A DNA stretch of 64,000 bases from Aureispira sp050633105 (lineage in GTDB: Bacteria; Bacteroidota; Bacteroidia; Chitinophagales; Saprospiraceae): the NCBI GenBank assembly GCA_050633105.1, contig JBOEFW010000023.1, positions 62,001-126,000 of the forward strand, given 5' to 3'. The notes under the pieces were generated by a model that did no database searches, was not told the origin of the DNA, and saw nothing but the letters and a program-made list of their open reading frames with translations. Shown here piece after piece: positions 1-8,692 of the stretch. The position numbers were made by a program, and so were the translations under genes. Within the stretch, counting starts at the first letter, position 1; each line of letters begins with the position of its first letter.

Positions 1-641
1 ATCTTAAAGGTTTGCCTATTACACAAGATAATGAACGTCCTGGCATTGTTCACAGAATTGATAAGAACACGACTGGCCTAATGATTGTAGCCAAGAATGA
101 AGAAGCTATGGCTCATATTGGCAAACAGTTTTTTGACCATACGATTCAACGTCGTTATTACGCGTTGGTTTGGGGAGACTTGGACGAAGATGAAGGAACG
201 ATTACTGGAAACATTGACCGTCACCCTCGCCATCGCCGTTTACGCGCCGTTTATCCTGATGGAGAACGCGGCAAACATGCGATTACGCATTATAAGGTCA
301 TCGAGCGGTTGGGTTATGTTACCTTGGTAGAATGTCGCCTAGAGACAGGTCGTACGCACCAAATTCGCGTACATTTTCAACACATTGGTCATCCCTTATT
401 TGGTGATCCACAGTATGGAGGTGATCGAATTGTAAAAGGAACTGTCTTTAGTAAGTATAAACATTTTGTAATCAATAACTTTAAGTTATTGCCTCGACAG
501 GCCTTGCATGCCAAAAGCATTGGTTTGATGCATCCTACTACCAATGAGTTTGTCTTATTAGAATCAGATTTGCCAGACGATTTTGAACAAGTATTAACAC
601 GCTGGCGGAACTATACCCATGGCCGTTTGAAATTAAAGTAA
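1..641 (+). CDS. RluA-family 23S rRNA pseudouridine synthase, 5' truncated by window
   Basis: The frame is open from the window edge, so the N-terminus (any S4 domain and the start codon) lies outside; 209 or more residues are visible. The visible part has the family signature HRIDKNTTGLMIVAKN with the catalytic Asp, followed by the RRYYALVWG and ETGRTHQIRVH blocks typical of RluA/RluC/RluD enzymes, which isomerise uridines in 23S rRNA in the cytoplasm. It ends 25 nt before an FKBP lipoprotein on the same strand, so the two may be co-transcribed. Which uridine is modified cannot be told from this fragment. Confidence 0.9.
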   Translation, partial: LKGLPITQDNERPGIVHRIDKNTTGLMIVAKNEEAMAHIGKQFFDHTIQRRYYALVWGDLDEDEGTITGNIDRHPRHRRLRAVYPDGERGKHAITHYKVIERLGYVTLVECRLETGRTHQIRVHFQHIGHPLFGDPQYGGDRIVKGTVFSKYKHFVINNFKLLPRQALHAKSIGLMHPTTNEFVLLESDLPDDFEQVLTRWRNYTHGRLKLK

Positions 642-666
642 ATTATCATTCACCAATCTTTGTATT

Positions 667-1116
667 ATGAAACACATTGGGCTATTATTACTCGCCACTA
701 GTTTATTGCTATTCTCTTCCTGCGCAAAAGAAAACGTTTCAGAAGAAGAACTCATTCAGGGTTATATTGAGAACAACAATTTAGATGCAAAAGAAGGCCC
801 GAACGGCTTATATTACGTCATAGAACGCGAAGGAACTGGTATTCAAGCAGCAAGCGTTTATAGCGAAGTTACTGTTAATTATGTTGGTCGTCTAGCGAAT
901 GGATCTGAGTTTGATCGTTCAGGAAGCTCCTCCTACACCACTACCTTAGATCGCGTAATCAAAGGCTGGCAATATGGTATTCCACTCTTTAAAGTAGGTG
1001 GAAAAGGAAAATTAATCCTTCCATCTTCTTTGGGGTATGGAAGTAGTGGTTCTGGTTCTATTCCAGGCAATTCGGTATTGATTTTTGATATTGAATTATT
1101 GGATGTAAAGAATTAA
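667..1116 (+). CDS. FKBP-type peptidyl-prolyl isomerase lipoprotein
   Basis: 149 residues. The first about 19 residues form a lipoprotein signal peptide ending in LFSSC (lipobox Cys19), so the protein is probably membrane-anchored in the envelope. Residues 48-149 match an FKBP domain: YYVIEREGTG, VTVNYVGRLANGSEFDRS, VIKGWQYGIPLFKVGGKGKLILPSSLGYG and the C-terminal LIFDIELLDV strand. FKBPs catalyse cis-trans isomerisation of prolyl bonds and assist folding of exported proteins. It follows the pseudouridine synthase closely and is ended by a good terminator. The single FKBP domain after a short helical spacer is the usual Bacteroidota architecture. Confidence 0.9.
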   Translation: MKHIGLLLLATSLLLFSSCAKENVSEEELIQGYIENNNLDAKEGPNGLYYVIEREGTGIQAASVYSEVTVNYVGRLANGSEFDRSGSSSYTTTLDRVIKGWQYGIPLFKVGGKGKLILPSSLGYGSSGSGSIPGNSVLIFDIELLDVKN

Positions 1117-1176
1117 TTTCTGTTACACGGTATTTAGTCCGATATATCTGACTTACTTAAAAAGTAATTTTTTTAT

Positions 1177-1213
1177 CCTAAATTTTAGCGCTTGCTAGAA
1201 TTTAGGCTTTTTT
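1177..1213 (+). terminator. Rho-independent terminator
   Basis: Stem CCTAAATT-TTAGC / GCTAG-AATTTAGG with a 4-nt loop followed by a T run; closes the FKBP transcript. The rest of the 232-nt gap to the next gene is AT-rich with no gene that I can see. Confidence 0.8.
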
Positions 1214-1348
1214 ATATATTATGGTTCATCATCTAGTTCTTTATTTTTCTAAAAAATTATTCTTATAAAGATGACTTTTCCTACTTCTCATTTTTTTTAG
1301 AAAACTGGAATAAGTTCCTCTACTCTACTCATTCAATCCATAATCATA

Positions 1349-2908
1349 ATGAGCAATGCTGTTACAATTTCTGGTTCTACTTACACCATTAAGGGAACTG
1401 TTAAAGAAAAAAACACTCAAGAGGGCATTTTAGATCTTCATGTTATAGCTTATGACAAAGATATACTTTATGATGATTTTTTGGGTATTGCTGTTACTGA
1501 TATTAATGGTGTTTTCAGCCTTAGTTTTGATTCTAAAAAATTCAAATCGTTATTTGATCGTGCACCAGATTTATATTTCATTGTTAAAGATGGAGGCCTA
1601 GAGTTGTTGAATACAGGTAATGAAGCAAAATCTGAATACCATATTATCAAAAATGCCACAGAAGCTACACCTGCTATTAATTTCTCTGTAGAGATTCCTA
1701 AATACACTAGAGATCTTAATTTTTTTAAGAAAAAGGGTCTTAATGATAGTGATGCTCTTAAGGCTTTTGAGGATCCTAAAAATAAATATTGGCGTCAATC
1801 TATTAACAAAAAGCCTGTCTCAGGGTGGACAGGTGGTTTTGAGCAATCCAACCCTGCTTTTTCTTATCCTAATCCTGACCTTAGTTCTTTAGGAAAGCCA
1901 AAAGACAATATGGCAAATATTAATAAACTACAACGCCAACAAAAAGTATTGTGGCCAGAATTTAGTTGGATCTCGGAACCTGCTGAAAACAAGCAAGAGG
2001 CTAAAGCCGCAGAAAAAACTCGCTGTTATCAAATGTTTGCCCCTGATATTTCTAGATTAGGCTATACCAATGAAGGACGCGTTTACTCCATTATTTGTCC
2101 ACAACAAGGCACCTACATCCCTTACCTTGGAACAATGAATGTAGAAGTTACTGTAACAGGCAATAAAGGTTGGGTAGAAGAAGGAAAACCTGAAGATAAG
2201 AACTCCAGAGCATTAGCCGCAGACATGGGGGTAGAAGCCAAAATTTGGTTTAGTCAAGAGGCACAAAACGGAAAAATATTAAGACCATTGGTCACTTTAT
2301 TAGAAAAGGAATACTTAGGCGATGAATACCAATATTTCCCCTCTACTAAGGAGAAAGCGATTGTTATCAATACGTTCAAACCAGGTTTCCCTAATGAGCC
2401 CAACTTTCCCTTATTGAAAGATACTTGTACTAATTTTGACATCCCTGAATTTGCCAAACATGAAGACATTTCTTGGTCTATTGGCCACTTAGCCGTACAA
2501 ATTGGCGCCGTGAGAAAAACAGGGCATGACAAGATCGATCATTTCAATCAAATGATTGTGGATATCTTTAATATGGGCGCTGGCAATATGCTAAAAGAAA
2601 ACAATGTACTCACTTGGAATGTATGGTTCACTGCCCCAGAGCTAGTAGACACCAAAGAGTGGGAAGATCATGCTAACTATTGGCGAGAGTCGATTGATGT
2701 AGACCATGCCAGTCCTGATGGACCTGGTACGACTCCAAGATACTTTGATGGGACTCCTTTCACCCCCATGAAAACAATCATCGCCAAGTACTTGAAGGAG
2801 TTAATTGTTTTTATTGTGAAAAACTACTTCTCAGGAGACAAGGCCTCTAAAGAGGGGGATGAACTTTTAGCCCTAAAAGATAAAATCAAGAAAGATACAG
2901 AAGCTTAA
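1349..2908 (+). CDS. Unknown protein with N-terminal carboxypeptidase-regulatory-like domain
   Basis: 519 residues, no signal peptide. Residues about 10-95 read as a transthyretin/carboxypeptidase-regulatory-like beta domain (IKGTVKEK, then LGIAVTDINGVFSLSFD), the type used for adhesion or carbohydrate contact. The rest (100-519) has no motif that I recognise; it is rich in Trp and Tyr, contains GGFEQSNPAFSYPNPDLSS, and has a helical, lysine-rich tail. It stands alone between two terminators, so it is probably monocistronic. No function is proposed; a beta-rich substrate-binding or effector-like protein is possible. Confidence 0.75.
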   Translation: MSNAVTISGSTYTIKGTVKEKNTQEGILDLHVIAYDKDILYDDFLGIAVTDINGVFSLSFDSKKFKSLFDRAPDLYFIVKDGGLELLNTGNEAKSEYHIIKNATEATPAINFSVEIPKYTRDLNFFKKKGLNDSDALKAFEDPKNKYWRQSINKKPVSGWTGGFEQSNPAFSYPNPDLSSLGKPKDNMANINKLQRQQKVLWPEFSWISEPAENKQEAKAAEKTRCYQMFAPDISRLGYTNEGRVYSIICPQQGTYIPYLGTMNVEVTVTGNKGWVEEGKPEDKNSRALAADMGVEAKIWFSQEAQNGKILRPLVTLLEKEYLGDEYQYFPSTKEKAIVINTFKPGFPNEPNFPLLKDTCTNFDIPEFAKHEDISWSIGHLAVQIGAVRKTGHDKIDHFNQMIVDIFNMGAGNMLKENNVLTWNVWFTAPELVDTKEWEDHANYWRESIDVDHASPDGPGTTPRYFDGTPFTPMKTIIAKYLKELIVFIVKNYFSGDKASKEGDELLALKDKIKKDTEA

Positions 2909-2940
2909 TAAAGTTTTCTTGGTGCCTTCATTACTCTTAT

Positions 2941-2983
2941 AAAAACAGAGCCATCTCTATAGCAGAGATGGCTCTGTTTTTTC
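2941..2983 (+). terminator. Rho-independent terminator
   Basis: A perfect stem (AACAGAGCCATCTCT / AGAGATGGCTCTGTT) with a short loop and a T run. It lies between convergent genes and could serve both strands because an A run lies at its left foot. Confidence 0.9.
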
Positions 2984-3009
2984 ATAACAAGTGTTAACCT
3001 ACCTAGTTC

Positions 3010-4464
3010 TTATTTCTTCTCAAACAAAGCCACACTCTCAATATGAGCCGTATGCGGGAATTGATCTGCCAAACTAAAATGACGCAAAGTATAACCAGCC
3101 TCTACCAACGTCTGTGTATCTCGTGCTTGTGTAGAAGGATTACAAGAAACATAGACGATAGAAGGCGCATTTAGTTCAATAATACGTGTCAACGCTTTGG
3201 GTACAATACCGCCTCTTGGTGGATCTAGTACAATCGTACCAATTTTGCCTTTGTATTGTGGATAATCGTACAAGAATTTCCGTACATCTGCTGCATAAAA
3301 ATCAATGCCTTCAATCTTATTTCGTCTAGCATTTTCCTTGGCATCTTCAATGGCCTGTGGTACAATATCCACTCCAATGACCTTATCAATATGAGGATCA
3401 TTTGCTAACAATTGTGCAATAGTACCTGTTCCACAAAACAAATCCATCGCAACAGCCTGCTCCGTCGCATTCTCTAAACTCAAGCGCACATAGTCAATCA
3501 CTTTTGCGTATAGTTTCTCCGCACATTGTGGATTGGTTTGGAAGAAACTCTGCATACTGATTTCAAAATCCAAGCCTAGAATACGTTCTACAATCTTAGA
3601 TTTTCCGTACCACAACGTAGACTTCTCTGCTGGCTGTTTAGCGGTATCTCCTACTTCATCATTGCTTGTTTGAATTACGCCCGCCAAACGATCGCCTAGA
3701 ATTTTTTTTAATAAAGCCACAAAACCCACTTTATCAAAAGCCTCTAGTTGCTCACTTGTTGTTACCAAATTAAACAATAGCTCGTCATCTAAGTAGCTTT
3801 TGCGCACGACCAAAAAACGGAAAAAACCCTGACTTTTTCCAGGATTCCAAGCAGGCAAGCCACTCTCCTCACAAAAAGCACGAATTTTAGCCATGGCTCC
3901 TTCTAATTCTTTATCAAACAAGCCAGAATCATCATTCAATTGCTCCACAGCCCACCATTGTCCACGGCGTTTAAAACCTAAGGCAAAGCCTTCTGTTTCT
4001 TCTCCTGTGTGTAATTCAGACACCAAAGTAGAAAAAGAATATTCCATTTTATTTCTATAATGCCACACAGAGGGCGAGCTAATGTAGCCCTGATAGCGCT
4101 CCCGAATAGATTCTAGGCCACTGAGACGCTTAAACATCTCCAAAGTCGATTGCTCCTTGTATTGCTCTTGTTGCGCAATCGGCAGACGAGCAAAGGGTGC
4201 CCCTGGAATAGGCTGGTAAGGAACGTCCACTTCTTCGGCGGCAGGTTGAGTCACCTTCACCAATTTGCACTTGGCAAAGCGTTTTTTCTTTTTGATAACC
4301 TTGGCCGTTACCACTTGGCCTGGTAAACTATTTTTGACAAACAAAACATAATCGCCTTGTTCGGTGGGCATTTTTGCCACTCCTTCTCCTCCAAAAGCCA
4401 TTTCTTCAATGACTACATTCTCTAAAGGCGTACCTTTCTTAACAGGCTGTGTTGGTGTTTTCAC
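3010..4464 (-). CDS. rlmD: 23S rRNA (uracil-5)-methyltransferase, RlmD/RumA type
   Basis: 484 residues. The N-terminus (about 10-75) has a TRAM-like RNA-binding domain (VVIEEMAFGGEGVAKM). The C-terminal half is the SAM-dependent class I fold: MDLFCGTGTIAQLLA (motif I), VLDPPRGG (motif IV) and VYVSCNPST with the catalytic Cys, all standard for the TrmA/RumA family that makes m5U in 23S rRNA. The protein is somewhat longer than E. coli RlmD; the inserted middle region (about 130-290) is typical of Bacteroidota members. It is the only gene on its transcript that I can see, with a terminator on its 3' side. Confidence 0.9.
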   Translation of the reverse strand: MKTPTQPVKKGTPLENVVIEEMAFGGEGVAKMPTEQGDYVLFVKNSLPGQVVTAKVIKKKKRFAKCKLVKVTQPAAEEVDVPYQPIPGAPFARLPIAQQEQYKEQSTLEMFKRLSGLESIRERYQGYISSPSVWHYRNKMEYSFSTLVSELHTGEETEGFALGFKRRGQWWAVEQLNDDSGLFDKELEGAMAKIRAFCEESGLPAWNPGKSQGFFRFLVVRKSYLDDELLFNLVTTSEQLEAFDKVGFVALLKKILGDRLAGVIQTSNDEVGDTAKQPAEKSTLWYGKSKIVERILGLDFEISMQSFFQTNPQCAEKLYAKVIDYVRLSLENATEQAVAMDLFCGTGTIAQLLANDPHIDKVIGVDIVPQAIEDAKENARRNKIEGIDFYAADVRKFLYDYPQYKGKIGTIVLDPPRGGIVPKALTRIIELNAPSIVYVSCNPSTQARDTQTLVEAGYTLRHFSLADQFPHTAHIESVALFEKK

Positions 4465-4530
4465 GCTATTTATAATTCTTACGATGCTAAAAATTTACTT
4501 CTATTTGGCAATAGCCTTCTCCTTTTACTT

Positions 4531-4563
4531 AAAAAGCCTTCAACAATGGGTTGAGGGCTTTTT
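4531..4563. terminator. Bidirectional hairpin terminator
   Basis: AAAAGCC(T)TCAAC / GTTGAGGGCTTTT hairpin flanked by A and T runs. It lies downstream of the GNAT gene on the minus strand. Confidence 0.7.
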
Positions 4564-4603
4564 AGGAAGGTTATTATTTTCTTGGGAACAAGATACACAT
4601 TGC

Positions 4604-5113
4604 TTAGGAATAAGCAGCGCCTACAGGCTTTAACTGTTCTAGTTTATCTGATTTTTTTTGAATTTTCTTCTTTAAGGTATGTTGTGGAATCCCATTTCCT
4701 GTAAATTCCTTGCCATGGGTGCTGTATCCAAGTTTCTTATAAAAGTCCAAAGCGCCTACATGGGCATGCAAACGAATCTCCTTATACCCTTTGTCTATCA
4801 ACAGTTGCTCAATGGAGTCCAATACTTCTCGTCCGTTTCCCATCCCCTGTTGTTCTTTCTTGATCACCACTTGACGCAATAAACAGATCTTACGCTTGTT
4901 CATCAATTCGTCTTCTTCTTCACAAACTTTGGCAACCACAGCTCCAATCACTTCCCCTTCTTCATTCGACACAGCCAAATGCACATCTTTGTATTCTTGT
5001 GCAAACGCTTCAATGTCAATTTTTGCCTCTAATGGGCGATACAAATACGCCAAACGCAAATCCACCAATTCATCATAAATCGGCGAGGCAAACATAACGG
5101 ATACAATATTCAT
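4604..5113 (-). CDS. GNAT family N-acetyltransferase
   Basis: 169 residues. The acetyl-CoA binding pattern is visible: VVIKKEQQGMGNGREVLDSIE (motif A, Q/RxxGxG/A) and IRLHAHVGALDFYKKLGY (motif B). These enzymes move an acetyl group from acetyl-CoA to an amine; the substrate cannot be inferred here. The C-terminal extension (about 140-169, Lys-rich then hydrophobic) is not part of the fold. It is the last host gene before the tRNA that serves as the prophage attachment site. Confidence 0.85.
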   Translation of the reverse strand: MNIVSVMFASPIYDELVDLRLAYLYRPLEAKIDIEAFAQEYKDVHLAVSNEEGEVIGAVVAKVCEEEDELMNKRKICLLRQVVIKKEQQGMGNGREVLDSIEQLLIDKGYKEIRLHAHVGALDFYKKLGYSTHGKEFTGNGIPQHTLKKKIQKKSDKLEQLKPVGAAYS

Positions 5114-5384
5114 GTTTTTTATTTTTTGCGCACCTCTTTTCCCTCTTTCTATACTTGATCCTTGTCAACAGTAATTAGGAGTTCTTTGAGGCGCATTGGT
5201 CCATCAATGCATCGAAGTCGTTCCACGGACTTCCTTATCAAGATAGAAATTTTATAGCAGGTCGGCTAATTTGTTGTAAAAAAATCTCCCCGTAGGAACC
5301 TTCTTCCTTTTATCTTAGTTATACCCCCTACAACAAGCGTGTTTAGTTTTTTATCATTTTTTTTAATAAAAAATTGATTCTTCT

Positions 5385-5414
5385 TTTGTTTTTTATCAAA
5401 ATGTTCTAAATTTG
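5385..5414 (+). promoter_or_regulatory. Bacteroidota-type promoter of tRNA-Arg
   Basis: TTTG at 5385-5388 and TAAATTTG at 5407-5414, spaced by 18 nt, fit the Bacteroidota sigma-factor consensus TTTG/N19-ish/TAnnTTTG. It lies 45 nt before the mature tRNA. The 270 nt upstream (5114-5384) holds no gene that I can support. Confidence 0.6.
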
Positions 5415-5458
5415 CACTCGCTTTAAGCTTCTATTATACCAGAAGTGGTTAGCTAATT

Positions 5459-5532
5459 GGCTCGATAGCTCAGCTGGATAGAGCATCTGCCTTCTAAGCA
5501 GACGGTCACAGGTTCGAATCCTGTTCGAGTCA
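5459..5532 (+). tRNA. tRNA-Arg (anticodon TCT)
   Basis: A 74-nt cloverleaf: acceptor GGCTCGA/TCGAGTC (with one G-T pair), D arm AGCTCAGCTGGATAGAGC, anticodon loop CTTCTAA with TCT, T arm ACAGG-TTCGAAT-CCTGT, discriminator A. The 3' CCA is not encoded, as usual for Bacteroidota host tRNAs. Its 3' part (from the T loop) is the attachment core repeated at 50990-51007, so integration leaves the tRNA intact. Confidence 0.95.
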
Positions 5533-5534
5533 CT
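5517..5534 (+). other. attL core (tRNA-Arg 3' end)
   Basis: AATCCTGTTCGAGTCACT, identical to 50990-51007. The similarity continues imperfectly beyond the core (GTCATAA, TTGATTT, CAAC, ACTAA shared), which fits two related elements inserted in tandem at one site. Confidence 0.85.
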
Positions 5535-5569
5535 AAAAAGTCATAAGTTGTTGATTTACAACTACTAAT

Positions 5570-5730
5570 ATAGTGCAATTTCCTTTCATTGCTGCAAACT
5601 TTAAAGTGTTTTTGCACTATTGGGTCTCCTTTTTGACCCCCTCGAAAACTGCCCTAGCTTTATGCTAAGGCGGTTTTTGAGGACTTTTTAAATCTTTTTC
5701 TACACAAGTGTGTCTCCTTTTTGGCCCCCC
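5570..5730 (+). promoter_or_regulatory. Paired hairpins and GTCTCCTTTTTG repeats upstream of integrase 1
   Basis: Order: hairpin 1 (ATAGTGCAA 5570-5578 with TTGCACTAT 5612-5620, loop containing TTGCTGCAA), then GGTCTCCTTTTTGACCCC at 5623-5640. Next is hairpin 2 (CTCGAAAACTGCC 5641-5653 with GGCGGTTTTTGAG 5669-5681) followed by a T run, then a second GTCTCCTTTTTGGCCCCC at 5712-5729. Hairpin 2 looks like an intrinsic terminator, perhaps for the tRNA transcript. The repeats may be integrase or excisionase arm sites, or part of a small RNA. The same layout precedes integrase 2 with compensating base changes in the stems. Confidence 0.5.
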
Positions 5731-5753
5731 TCTCTTAAAATGGGTCTCTTTTA

Positions 5754-5784
5754 TTGGCTTTTTCGATCTGCAATATTACCTTTG
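5754..5784 (+). promoter_or_regulatory. Promoter of integrase 1
   Basis: TTG at 5754-5756 and TACCTTTG at 5777-5784, spacing 20 nt, matching TTTG/TAnnTTTG. The expected start of transcription is only a few bases before the ATG at 5797, implying a very short leader. The same element is conserved before integrase 2. Confidence 0.6.
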
Positions 5785-5796
5785 TGTATTGCAGCA

Positions 5797-6996
5797 ATGA
5801 AAGGAGAAATTTTATTAACCATAGTCATTAACGGGCGAGGTAAAAAATCTCGCAAAGACAGTACCCTACCTATTCAGATACGAGCGTATCAGAATAGGAA
5901 AAGACGGTTGTACCCTTCTGGTCTCTATGTTTTGCCTCATCAATGGGATAACAGCAACCGCTTAGTTCAGGAACATCCTTTGGCCAATGAATACAATGCA
6001 GAGCTCACCGCTCAAAAATTATCCTACCAGCGGCACATTCTCGACCTCAAGCGCACCAACAAAGTCCCCACACTCCAACGACTAGACAACTTTAGAGAAT
6101 ATGGCCCTATCAAATCCTTTATAGACTTTATTGCGCACGAATTGGAAAAAGATCCCACTCTTTCCAAAGGCACCCGCAGAAATCACCAACAAACCCTTAA
6201 TAAACTCATAGAGTATCGCCCCGATACCAGTTTTTCTGATTTGAGTTATTTATGGGTGGAACAATGGGATGCATTCTTACGAAAACAAAAACTCTCTGTC
6301 AATTCTATTCATGGGCACCATGGCCGTATTGTTCGCTACATCCATTTGGCAGAGAAAAAAGAATTGTTCGCTAATTTCACCAACCCTTATCATCATTTTA
6401 AGCGCAAAACAGAGAAAACTTCTACCATTGCCCTATCCCGCTATGAAGTTGCCGCTCTGAAGGCCTTAGAGCTAAGTAATGAGCCGCATTTAGAAAGAGT
6501 GCGGGATCTCTTTTTGTATTGCTGCTATACAGGCTTAAGAGCGGCGGATGCAGTGAGCTTGCGCTTCTGTGATATTGATCGAGATGATAAAGGCTATACC
6601 ATGAATATCATTGCTCAAAAAACAGGCAAACAACTCCTTTCTACCCTCTATAAGTTATACAATGGAAAGCCTCAACATTTAATACAACAGTATGAAGCAC
6701 AAAGAAAAGTTGCTCCTAGCAGCCCTGAGCTGGTCTTTCTAGAAAAAAATGATGGACTAACCAACCAATACCTCAATCGTATTTTAAAAGCCCTTGGTAA
6801 GCGCGCTAACATCAAAAAACGCCTCACTTCTCATGTGGGTAGGCATACTTTTGTGACCGATATGTTTAGTCGAGCTTCTCCTGGAGTTGTGAAGGAGCTG
6901 GTGCAGCATGGGAGTATTGCTACTACTATGCGTTATGCGCATTTGCAGAAGAAGCATATTGATGATGCACTGGATAAGATTGATTGGGGGGAGTAA
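5797..6996 (+). CDS. Tyrosine recombinase (phage integrase), copy 1
   Basis: 399 residues from the ATG at 5797; an upstream in-frame extension lacks an ATG and is not conserved in copy 2, so this start is preferred. The N-terminal arm-binding and SAM-like domains (about 1-205) precede a catalytic domain. The catalytic domain shows Arg in YTGLRAADAVSLR, HVGRHTF (HxxR) and the nucleophile Tyr in GSIATTMRYAHLQ. It integrates and excises the element at tRNA-Arg through a covalent 3'-phosphotyrosine. Copy 2 at 51268 differs at roughly 18 residues counted by eye. The layout is typical of Bacteroidota integrases with an N-terminal Arm_DNA-bind_5-like region. Confidence 0.95.
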   Translation: MKGEILLTIVINGRGKKSRKDSTLPIQIRAYQNRKRRLYPSGLYVLPHQWDNSNRLVQEHPLANEYNAELTAQKLSYQRHILDLKRTNKVPTLQRLDNFREYGPIKSFIDFIAHELEKDPTLSKGTRRNHQQTLNKLIEYRPDTSFSDLSYLWVEQWDAFLRKQKLSVNSIHGHHGRIVRYIHLAEKKELFANFTNPYHHFKRKTEKTSTIALSRYEVAALKALELSNEPHLERVRDLFLYCCYTGLRAADAVSLRFCDIDRDDKGYTMNIIAQKTGKQLLSTLYKLYNGKPQHLIQQYEAQRKVAPSSPELVFLEKNDGLTNQYLNRILKALGKRANIKKRLTSHVGRHTFVTDMFSRASPGVVKELVQHGSIATTMRYAHLQKKHIDDALDKIDWGE

Positions 6997-7096
6997 GTTC
7001 TTTAGGTATTAGAATTTTACCTAGACTCTATACGCTGTGGTAGTGGGCAATTCTATTATAGCTTGTCTAAAGCCAAAGTATTTTTGTTCATTACCT

Positions 7097-7132
7097 AAAA
7101 AAGCCTTGATAGTAAGTTATCAAGGCTTTTTT
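7097..7132. terminator. Rho-independent terminator
   Basis: AAGCCTTGATAG / TTATCAAGGCTT hairpin with flanking A6 and T6, usable in both directions between the convergent integrase and toxin genes. It is nearly identical to the terminators at 17936-17972 and 55135-55170. Confidence 0.85.
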
Positions 7133-7158
7133 AGAAATGTTTACGTTGTCTAAATTTT

Positions 7159-7482
7159 TCACAACAACATATCTTCCAATTCTTTAATATAAGGACAATA
7201 TCCCATAGGCCCAGGGCCCACAATCATATAGTCCTTAAGTTCTGCTGTTCTATCAGCATTGATAAAACTATCTTTTCTTATTCCCATTGCTCTACCTTCC
7301 TCTGAATCTTTTTCTACCCAAAAACCTCGACATTCATTTGTTCTATCTGTTCCAGTTATCATACAGGTAAACGAAGAGTCATCATATACCTCAATAATTA
7401 CCACAGGCCGAGGCTTTGTTTCTATTCTATCTTCAAATGGAAAATAAGCTAATACAATGTCGCCACTCTGAAATTTTGACAT
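7159..7482 (-). CDS. PemK/MazF-like endoribonuclease toxin
   Basis: 107 residues. It begins FQSGDIVLAYFPFEDR and continues KPRPVVIIEV, the standard start of PemK-like (type II toxin family) proteins; members fold as a small SH3-like barrel and most cut mRNA. The usual C-terminal features are weak. There is no classical antitoxin; the gene directly upstream (5-nt gap) is a membrane protein with an acidic C-terminal tail that could act as partner. Maintenance of the prophage is a plausible role. It could also be a non-toxic family member. Confidence 0.6.
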   Translation of the reverse strand: MSKFQSGDIVLAYFPFEDRIETKPRPVVIIEVYDDSSFTCMITGTDRTNECRGFWVEKDSEEGRAMGIRKDSFINADRTAELKDYMIVGPGPMGYCPYIKELEDMLL

Positions 7483-7487
7483 GTGTG

Positions 7488-8054
7488 TTAACGTTTAATA
7501 AACTCTATCTCACCTAAGGCAAGTGCTTTTGCATAATCGTATCCATCATCATCTTCTTCTTCCAGTATATCTATAATACCTGCGTTCAGTTCCAATGCTT
7601 TCTCTATTTGTTCATCTGTAAGTCCTTTGGGTAACAGGCAAAGCTTCACAGCAAGTTCTTTACGGATTTGTTTCACTAATTTTAATGCAGTATTGTAGGA
7701 TCTACCAAAAAATCTCATAAACTTAGGAAAATCATCTAAACTTATATATTGTTGATTTACGGCTCTAATCCTTATATATGCTTTCTTGAACAAATCATAA
7801 TCTTCCTCTGTTTCTATTGATAGTGTTCTTAATTCAATTAAATATTTTTTCAACTGGCGATTACTGATAGCAATAGGAATAGAAAGAATTAAGAAAAGTG
7901 CCAACACTAACAGAAAGGTAATAAAAAGTATAGGAGCTGAAACTATTGTAACAATAGTTCCACCCATATTTGACCACAAATCATTGATTGCTTTGATGAT
8001 ATTCAAAGCACTGGTTGAGGTAGTTGTGATTTCTTCTTTTATTGTAATTTCCAT
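7488..8054 (-). CDS. Membrane protein paired with PemK-like toxin
   Basis: 188 residues from the ATG at 8054 (preceded by GAGAG); the longer open frame up to 8423 is low in coding character. A strong double-length hydrophobic stretch at about 28-62 (IVTIVSAPILFITFLLVLALFLILSI, quoted in part) forms one or two spans. The cytoplasmic part ends in an acidic run (EEEDDDGYDY) and GEIEFIKR. It is translated just before the PemK-like gene. I do not recognise the family; antitoxin or membrane-tethered effector are both guesses. Confidence 0.55.
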   Translation of the reverse strand: MEITIKEEITTTSTSALNIIKAINDLWSNMGGTIVTIVSAPILFITFLLVLALFLILSIPIAISNRQLKKYLIELRTLSIETEEDYDLFKKAYIRIRAVNQQYISLDDFPKFMRFFGRSYNTALKLVKQIRKELAVKLCLLPKGLTDEQIEKALELNAGIIDILEEEDDDGYDYAKALALGEIEFIKR

Positions 8055-8307
8055 CTCTCTGAATATATTTTCATTATCACTTTGTATAAAATGCTGTACA
8101 TTATCAGAAAAAATAATAGTACAAAAAGATAAAAAACCCATGTAATAATGTAACAAATATAACGTTTTTTTTGCAAAAAAAGTTGTTTCAAAATAAAGTT
8201 TAACTTCTATTAAAGAGTATTGCAAATAGCTTTGAATTCCTCTCGCCCTCCTACACCTATTTAACCTTCTAATTATTTCTCTAAGATAAAATATTGTAGA
8301 AATACAA

Positions 8308-8655
8308 CTACCCCTCATGCTTCCAAGGCTGGTTATAGCTACGTTTTGAATAATCAGGCAACTCCAATTCTTCATTAGGCTTACCCAACTCCGATGAAGC
8401 ACACCGTTCACACTGACGGACACACCACTTATTAGGAATTTGATTGTTGTCTATTGGTTTGGCTTGTCCTCCTTCATAAGTACCAGGATCTATTGGTGCT
8501 TCCCCCAATTCATCATCGGATAGAAAGGCATAATCATCCAAATCTTGCTCCTCAAACTCTATTTTTGGTCTGGCAATAATCCCCCAGGCTTTGTTACATT
8601 TTTCATCACAAGCTACTTTCATAGATTGCCCAAAATAAGTTATAATCGTTTCCAT
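8308..8655 (-). CDS. Small Cys-rich protein of unknown function
   Basis: 115 residues from the ATG at 8655. It has CDEKCNKAW near the N-terminus and CVRQCERC near the middle, suggesting a bound zinc, and a long acidic segment between them (EFEEQDLDDYAFLSDDELGEAP). It lies 38 nt downstream of another unknown gene on the same strand, and the two are probably co-transcribed. The open frame runs further upstream but without conserved-looking sequence. No function is assigned. The 253 nt between this gene and the start of the next at 8054 is AT-rich and apparently non-coding. Confidence 0.5.
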   Translation of the reverse strand: METIITYFGQSMKVACDEKCNKAWGIIARPKIEFEEQDLDDYAFLSDDELGEAPIDPGTYEGGQAKPIDNNQIPNKWCVRQCERCASSELGKPNEELELPDYSKRSYNQPWKHEG

Positions 8656-8692
8656 TTTTTTACATGTTGTAGTTAATAGTTGAGAGTCAATA

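Noticed and set aside
8055..8423. N-terminal extension of the PemK-associated membrane protein
   Set aside because: The upstream frame is composed of rare, unlikely stretches and overlaps the 3' region of the neighbouring gene; a start with GAGAG spacing exists at 8054.
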